Shown here piece by piece: positions 57,321-64,000 of a DNA stretch of 64,000 nt. The position numbers were made by a program, and so were the translations under genes. The stretch comes from Plecoglossus altivelis (lineage: Eukaryota > Chordata > Actinopteri > Osmeriformes > Plecoglossidae), in contig BROE01000024.1 in assembly GCA_036571765.1 (NCBI GenBank), positions 14,847,041-14,911,040 on the forward strand, written 5' to 3'. How positions within the stretch are numbered: position 1 is the first letter of the stretch; every line of letters begins with the position of its first letter. The notes beneath the pieces are model-generated. The model saw only the letters and a program-made list of their open reading frames with translations, had not been told where the DNA came from and searched no databases.

Positions 57321-58109
57321 NNNNNNNNNNNNNNNNNNNNNNNNNNNNNNNNNNNNNNNNNNNNNNNNNNNNNNNNNNNNNNNNNNNNNNNNNNNNNNNN
57401 NNNNNNNNNNNNNNNNNNNNNNNNNNNNNNNNNNNNNNNNNNNNNNNNNNNNNNNNNNNNNNNNNNNNNNNNNNNNNNNNNNNNNNNNNNNNNNNNNNNN
57501 NNNNNNNNNNNNNNNNNNNNNNNNNNNNNNNNNNNNNNNNNNNNNNNNNNNNNNNNNNNNNNNNNNNNNNNNNNNNNNNNNNNNNNNNNNNNNNNNNNNN
57601 NNNNNNNNNNNNNNNNNNNNNNNNNNNNNNNNNNNNNNNNNNNNNNNNNNNNNNNNNNNNNNNNNNNNNNNNNNNNNNNNNNNNNNNNNNNNNNNNNNNN
57701 NNNNNNNNNNNNNNNNNNNNNNNNNNNNNNNNNNNNNNNNNNNNNNNNNNNNNNNNNNNNNNNNNNNNNNNNNNNNNNNNNNNNNNNNNNNNNNNNNNNN
57801 NNNNNNNNNNNNNNNNNNNNNNNNNNNNNNNNNNNNNNNNNNNNNNNNNNNNNNNNNNNNNNNNNNNNNNNNNNNNNNNNNNNNNNNNNNNNNNNNNNNN
57901 NNNNNNNNNNNNNNNNNNNNNNNNNNNNNNNNNNNNNNNNNNNNNNNNNNNNNNNNNNNNNNNNNNNNNNNNNNNNNNNNNNNNNNNNNNNNNNNNNNNN
58001 NNNNNNNNNNNNNNNNNNNNNNNNNNNNNNNNNNNNNNNNNNNNNNNNNNNNNNNNNNNNNNNNNNNNNNNNNNNNNNNNNNNNNNNNNNNNNNNNNNNN
58101 NNNNNNNNN
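57321..58109. other. Assembly gap (789 N)
   Basis: Run of N, flanked by pyrimidine-rich sequence on the left and (CCCT)n at 58110-58138 on the right. Confidence 0.99.
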
Positions 58110-58419
58110 CCCCCTCCCTCCCTCCCTCCCTCCCTCCCCAGTGAGGCGGACACGTCACCTGGCCCTGTGCTTGTGTCGGGGATGATCCATGGACGAGCCA
58201 CACTGGATGACAAATCCAGGCGACACTCGCCCAAGAAGAGACATATTGATTTTTCAATGATTAATAAGTGGGAAATAATTGTGTTTCATTAAGATGGATG
58301 GAGTTTCATTCAGTGCTGTCTCCTCCTCTTCACTTCAGCCCGGCCAAGCAATCACATCTGCCACAGCAACACGTTACTCTGCCATGGCAACAAGGTCAGG
58401 AAGCCAGAGAGGATGGAGA

Positions 58420-58818
58420 GAGGAGGGGGGGGGGGAGTGAGAGAGGAGAGGAGCAGGAGAGGAGCAGGAGAGGAGCAGGAGAGGAGAAGAGCAGGAGAGG
58501 AGAAGAGCAGGAGCAGGAGAGGAGCAGGAGAGGAGCAGGAGAGGAGCAGGAGAGGAGAGAGGCAGGAGAGGAGAGAGAAAGGAGAGGAGCAGGAGAGGAG
58601 AGGAGATGAGAGGAGAGAGAAAGGAAAAGAGCAGTAGAGGAGCAGGAGAGGAGAGAGAAAGGAGAGGAGAGAGAAAGGAGAGGAGCAGGAGAGGAGAGGA
58701 GATGAGAGGAGAGAGAAAGGAAAAGAGCAGTTGAGGAGCAGGAGAGGAGAGAGAAAGGAAAAGAGCAGTAGAGGAGCAGGAGAGGAGAGAGAAAGGAGAG
58801 GAGCAGGAGAGGAGAGAG
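58420..58818. repeat. GGAGCAGGAGAGGAGAGAGAAA purine array
   Basis: GAGGAGCAGGA units (10-12 bp), then longer units with GAGAGAAAGGAAAAGAGCAG. Confidence 0.93.
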
Positions 58819-59550
58819 GCCACCCTGTTCGGAGACCTGTGTTCATGCTCACAGACACACATATACTGTTCTCATATGAATGCATGTTTACAGGTCAACA
58901 TATCATGTTTACAGGTTAACATTTTTCTTTGTGGAGAGATGTGATCGTGACAATCCTGTTTGCACACACAGCTTATATGTATGTCGATGTCTGCTGTTGT
59001 GACTGAAGAGATGTGACTGTGTGTGTCCTGGTGTGTTTCTCTAATGTTCTTCTAATGACACCTCTCCAAGTGTCATGGACCATCAACAATCATAATTGGA
59101 AAATTGATTCATTGACTGATGGTGACAACACGCCACTGTCAAAAAAGAAACTGATAAGAGAAAATAGTTTCCTCTAATGAATATATCAATAAAGTCTGAC
59201 AGCTGACTGAGTGCCTGGGACCACATTTCAAATAAGCTCTAACACCTTTTTTAGGGCTCCGCATTAGCTAGTGACTGGCCTCCACGGCAACCGCCTGGTA
59301 ATTAACTACTCTGTCAACGAAGAGACACTTTAAATAAATGTGTTTCCACGGCTCTTTACGCCACATTCACCCTTCAGTTGGCTATCGACTTCAAACGCCC
59401 TCCAGTTTGAGAGAACGTGAACTTTGTTTCTTGTAAAGAAACCATGTGAGCTGTGGAAACATTGCTGACGTGAGTTTGATTCCCAGCTTTTGGTCCGTGT
59501 GCATGATGGGCGATTGTGATCTTTCCCACTCCTCTCCTGACTCCCGTAGT
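58819..59550. other. Unique block, no gene seen
   Basis: 58880-58922 has CATGTTTACAGGT twice. The rest is unique; no exon recognised. Confidence 0.45.
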
Positions 59551-60392
59551 GATACATCACGCAGGTGACACCTGGTCTAAGCAGTGCCCAGCCTTCACAC
59601 ACAGGTGACACCTGGTCTGAGCAGTGCCCAGCCTTCACACACAGGTGACACCTGGTCTGAGCAGTGCCCAGCCTTCACACCCAAATGTCTCTCCTGGTCT
59701 GAGCAGTGCCCAGCCTTCACACCCAGGTGACACCTGGTCTGAGCAGTGCCCAGCCTTCACACCCAGGTGACACCTGGTCTGAGCAGTGCCCAGCCTTCAC
59801 ACCCAAGTGTCTCACCTGGTCTGAGCTGTGCCCAGCCTTCACACCCAGGTGACACCTGGTCTGAGCAGTGCCCAGCCTTCACACACAGGTGACACCTGGT
59901 CTAAGCAGTGCCCAGCCTTCACACCCAGGTGACACCTGGTCTGAGCAGTGCCTAGCCTTCACACCCAGGTGACACCTGGTCTGAGCAGTGCCCAGCCTTC
60001 ACACCCAAGTGTCTCACCTGGTCTGAAGAGTGCCAGTCTTCACACCCAAGTGTCTCACCTGGTCTGAGCAGTGCCCAGCCTTCACACCCAGGTGACACCT
60101 GGTCTGAGCAGTGCCCAGCCTTCACACCCAAGTGTCTCACCTGGTCTAAGCAGTGCCCAGCCTTCACACCCAGGTGTCTCACCTGGTCTGAGCAGTGCCC
60201 AGTCTTCACACACAGGTGACACCTGGTCTGAGCAGTGCCCAGCCTTCACACCCAAGTGTCTCACCTGGTCTAAGCAGTGCCCAGTCTTCACACCCAGGTG
60301 TCTCACCTGGTCTGAGCAGTGCCCAGCCTTCACACCCAAGTGTCTCACCTGGTCTGAGCTGTGCCCAGCCTTCACACACAGGTGTCTCATCT
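59551..60392. repeat. 39/40-bp minisatellite with CAGGTG/CACCTG pairs
   Basis: About 21 units of CACCTGGTCTGAGCAGTGCC plus CAGCCTTCACACCCAGGTGA, or AAGTGTCT in place of AGGTGA. Confidence 0.96.
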
Positions 60393-60454
60393 GAGATCCA
60401 GAATGCGATGAAGAGTACAGCCGGGATGACGTGGGCCTCATTGAGGACAGACCT

Positions 60455-60535
60455 GTAAATGTGTGTGTGCGTGGGTGTGTCTGTGTGTGTGTGTCAGTGT
60501 GTGTGTGTGTGTGTGTGCGTGAGTGTGGGTAGGGG
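60455..60535. repeat. (GT)n microsatellite
   Basis: GT runs with GCGTGGGTG and CAGTG interruptions. Confidence 0.9.
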
Positions 60536-63225
60536 GGATGACTAAAGATCACACTCACATTAAAAAAATATTTTGGAACAATTATGACAGTAATTGTATG
60601 TTATTAAATCTAATGTAATCATTTACCATTTACATTTCTATTAAAACACTGAAATTACACATTTAGAATGACTATTAGGTAATTGTTATAATTTAAGAGT
60701 TAATTATTATTTCCAATATACTGATGACAGGATGTAAAGCCTGCCTGTTTGAAGAACACAGTTCCCTAACCCCCTGAGAGGAAGTGATGTTGCTTGTTAA
60801 AGCACTCTTCCTCCACAAGGACCACAGGGGCTTATCAGAGAGGATTATGGGAAATTAGCTGAATCCAGGAAGGAGACCTGCTTGTCATCTCTCTACTTAA
60901 CAGCTGTACTCTCTCTGCCATGGCTGAGTGCATGTTGTCCTTGGGATTAGCAGAACAAAGACGATTATTCTAATCACATAATTCCACTGTTATGGGACAT
61001 CTGCAAAGCTAAGCCAGGCGTTTACACGGACAACTGCGTACCATGGATTTCCTTTATGTCATTACTCACTGCATTGTTCCAGTCTAAGAAGCTGGTGTGA
61101 TTGATGGTCAGGAAAAGACTATCAAACGGCTGTAATTCTTCTGTAATCAGCTGCTCTCCAGTAAGTGAAGTGAGCTACAGAAACCCTGAATGCTTGGTCA
61201 TGTACACACAATGCTCATCAGTGTCTAATGCAGCATTTATTGAGATGTGATTAGCCAGACATGCTGCATTAGGCTAGACACCAGCAATAGACTGCATATA
61301 CAGTAGGCTAGACACCAGCAATAGACTGCATCTACAATAGGCTGCAGTTGAGCCACATTTGGTCTGACTGTGGTGTTCTCCATCCCTGGATTTAAATAAG
61401 CATTTATAGACTCAGACTTGATTGGCTGTTAACCAACCAAAAGTCATCTTTACATGCTGCTCACAGTCAAACACATGAGCCAGACACACTGTCCTCATTG
61501 CTGCTTCTTTGGTTTTAGAATTAAACTTCAAAGTGCTCAAATCTACGCACCTTAAGTTCTGTTCAGAGCTGTAATGAAACATGAAACAATACAAACCACA
61601 GAAACACAAATCATCATATGATGACGTCTTTAAACTGTCAACCGCAGAGACAGAAAAACATTGTCCTGATTTCCATCCTGGTGTCAGATGATAACTTCTC
61701 CTTCTCATGGCAGTGATTCCATCTGCCTCTTTCCTTCTCACCAGCTCTCATTAGCTGCCTGTCTATACAGCAATCCTTCATTCGTCAATCGATTGATTTT
61801 CCTGTCCTCATTAGAAACGTGGGAATAGAGCTGTGGGGTGGGGGGGAGCAGAGCAAATAGCTGATCTGTAGCTGAAGGTTAAACGTGTTAGAGTAGCTGA
61901 GTTAGTGAGGATGTAGCATGAAGGAAGACAAGCTTATGTATGACTCTGTCATCTCTGGTTCCTTCATGAACACACATGCAGACATCGCCAGGACTAGAGG
62001 GAATGGAACCAGAGGGAATGAGAATTGCACTTTTCAACAAACTGACTTGAAATCAGCTGTACTGTTTCCAGGAGACTCATGAACACCTCTTGATGTTTGT
62101 TTTCTCAGTGAAAATAGTCGTGTTGATCTCCTCCCGACAGTTTCGTCTCCACACGTGTTTGAGGAAGACAATCTTGAGACGTCCTCACTTGGAGACGGAG
62201 ACGGGAGACGTTTCTGTCTACGTTCTCTCTGTATCTATATCATTTCCTCGCCGCCTGTTCCGATTAAAGCTCATTTTGGGCGTTCTGTCCGGCGAGGCGT
62301 TGTCCTGTACTGGGGTGGCCGTCATGGTCCAGGGCGGAGATTACCTCCATGTTTTATTTAGAGACCAGAATAATCTTTTTACCTTAAACCGAGACTGCAT
62401 TTTCACATGAGAATAAACAGATGTACATTCTGTGTTTATAACTGCCGAAAATGAAGGATTGCTGAGCACAGATAGCGATAATTATCGGAAAACCATTAAC
62501 ATTCCGACACTATCCATACCCTGGTGCCGAATCATCCCAAGCCCACTGTACAGAACACAGAAACCAGAAGTCTCCAATCCGTCGCCTCACCCTGCGGTGA
62601 TGGCTGGCTGATGGTTATTTTGATCCCCTTGTCCTCAGCTTCTACCCTGTGCATCTCAGAGACGCCGGCTCTGTTTTCACGTGACAGTGTCTTAATGCCT
62701 AATCTGAGAGGGTACGGGATTCAGGGCTGATTCAGGCTGCAGTGTACGTAATGCTTTCTAACTCTGCCTTGGGCACCACTTCAGCATAATGCAGCTATGG
62801 AAACAGCAAACACCCCATTGAACACAATATGAGAATGCTCCTCGTTGATGAAAACTGAAAAGCATCGGTTGCTAATTGTAGCCCCGGAGAGTGTGCCAGG
62901 CTTGTAGCAGGGAGAGTTCCAGCTGTCAGGGGGCTTACTGGGGACATGGGATGTAGCAACCCTCTGGTGAACCCTGATCGACATTTTGGGGATCGGAGGA
63001 TCAGGGATCAGAGGATTGGAGGATCAGAGGTTTACAGTAAACGTGTGTTCAGAGGAAGATCTTTATGTTCAAAAGCATCCCTCTGATCAGTGCAGTAACA
63101 CATCATCACTGGGGCAGGTGTGCTATCAAACACACCTGAGCTGAGCTCATGTGCACTGACAAGTTTCCTGGATGGCAACACTTCCTGTCCAGCTTCCTGT
63201 CACTTCCTGTCTAGCCCACAAGCAC
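60536..63225. other. Longest unique block, no gene seen
   Basis: 60550-60720 is AT-rich. 61265-61335 has GGCTAGACACCAGCAATAGA repeated twice or so. The 106-codon frame at 62090-62410 has no recognised domain. 62150-62340 is CpG-richer than its flanks. 62990-63030 repeats GGATCAGAGGA. Confidence 0.45.
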
Positions 63226-63424
63226 CATACCATGCTACAGTCTTACCATGCTACAGTCATACCACGCTACAGTCTTACCACGCTACAGTCATACCACACT
63301 AGTCTTACCAAACTTAAGTCTCACAATAACACACTACAATCATACCACAGTACAGTCATACCATGCTACAGTCATACCACAGTACAGTCATACCATGCTA
63401 CAGTCATAACACACTACAGTCATT
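63226..63424. repeat. 16-bp CATACCATGCTACAGT minisatellite
   Basis: About 12 units with TCTTACCACG and AACACAC variants. Confidence 0.94.
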
Positions 63425-63892
63425 AGGTGTGAGGACAGGGGACATGGTGGAGTGAGCACATGAAAGTTATTTTATGATAATATGAAGTGAGGACATCTGA
63501 ACTTTAGATTATAGATTTACGTCTCAAAATGGAAAGACAAAAAAACAATTTAGCCATACCTTCATGATTGAATAATCCAGCGGAACCTTGGAGGACATTC
63601 TAGAATCCCAGGCTCTGGTTCCTGTGCTGCCTCGATGTAAGAGACGTTTTGTCAGATGATTAGTTGCCACCGTTTACAGTAAAGACGTACACTAATCAAC
63701 AGCACCTGTGGAGTTTGACCGGAGATCTGGGAGCAATTATGTCCCGGCACACATTAGCAGCATGCGGAGCTTTCACTTAAGAACACATCAATTACAGGCC
63801 CGACCATTCACAGTTAATCTTCTTATTGGACCCTTGTTAATGTTAACCACTTCCTTCCTGTTCCGTTTGTTTAGTTTCGGTACAAGTGGCCT
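63425..63892. other. Unique block, no gene seen
   Basis: No exon recognised. Confidence 0.45.
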
Positions 63893-64000
63893 CTGTCCAC
63901 CCCTCTATATACCCTCTATATACCCTCTATATACCCTCTATATACCCTCTATATACACTCTGTCCACCCTCTATATACCCTCTCTCCACCCCTCTATACA
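63893..64000. repeat. 12-bp CCCTCTATATAC minisatellite, cut by window edge
   Basis: About nine units, with CCACCCCTCT variants; it continues past the window. Confidence 0.93.

Noticed and set aside
59551..60392. Regularly spaced repeats resembling a CRISPR array
   Set aside because: Contiguous head-to-tail minisatellite with no unique spacers; the genome is vertebrate.
62090..62410. 106-codon plus frame
   Set aside because: No domain recognised; could be chance in a CpG-richer stretch.

Overview
The window looks like a vertebrate, almost certainly ray-finned fish (teleost) nuclear chromosome segment. It has one intron-containing gene with GT-AG introns, CA/GT and CT/GA microsatellites everywhere, an unusual density of minisatellites, a Tc1-type miniature transposon of a family I associate with fish and frog genomes, relics resembling tRNA-derived SINEs, and two assembly gaps (36556-37171 and 57321-58109). 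There are no operons, CRISPR arrays or prokaryotic features. Species cannot be determined from the sequence alone.

The only protein-coding gene I can support is slc35b3 on the minus strand. Its nine coding exons lie between 17184 (start) and 11649 (stop). They splice to an open frame of 374 codons for a ten-pass membrane protein of the nucleotide-sugar transporter superfamily, the PAPS transporter 2 type. It has an upstream promoter region (about 17737-18171) with two alternative first-exon candidates and two CCGGAAG (ETS-type) motifs.

Layout: 1-11150 is intergenic with large arrays (32-bp, a 1.2-kb purine 12-bp array, 43-bp, 13-bp, compound CA). 11150-18300 is slc35b3, whose introns are largely tandem repeat, often right up to the splice sites. 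18400-31850 is intergenic: CT/GA tracts, the Tc1 MITE at 19980-20459, a 30-bp array with heat-shock-element-like dyads, a 44-bp array, and GC/CpG-richer islands near 30.4-31.5 kb. 31858-32900 is a 15-bp array with a 459-bp higher-order period. 33-45 kb holds CT/GA/CA tracts, a hairpin array, gap 1, a telomere-like array and a 592-bp-period duplication. 45.3-47.4 kb holds two large arrays, the second decaying into indel-rich sequence. 48.7-60.4 kb holds further arrays (28/31, 35, 21, 31 and 40 bp) and gap 2. 60.5-64 kb is mostly unique with two small arrays.

Between arrays lie unique, often AT-rich blocks without exons that I recognise. Some look like possible conserved non-coding elements. 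In mammals SLC35B3 sits beside the OFCC1/TFAP2A gene desert, so long-range regulatory DNA would be unsurprising, but conservation cannot be tested here. Long open frames in the window are almost all by-products of repeat periods or purine/pyrimidine bias and are not annotated as genes.
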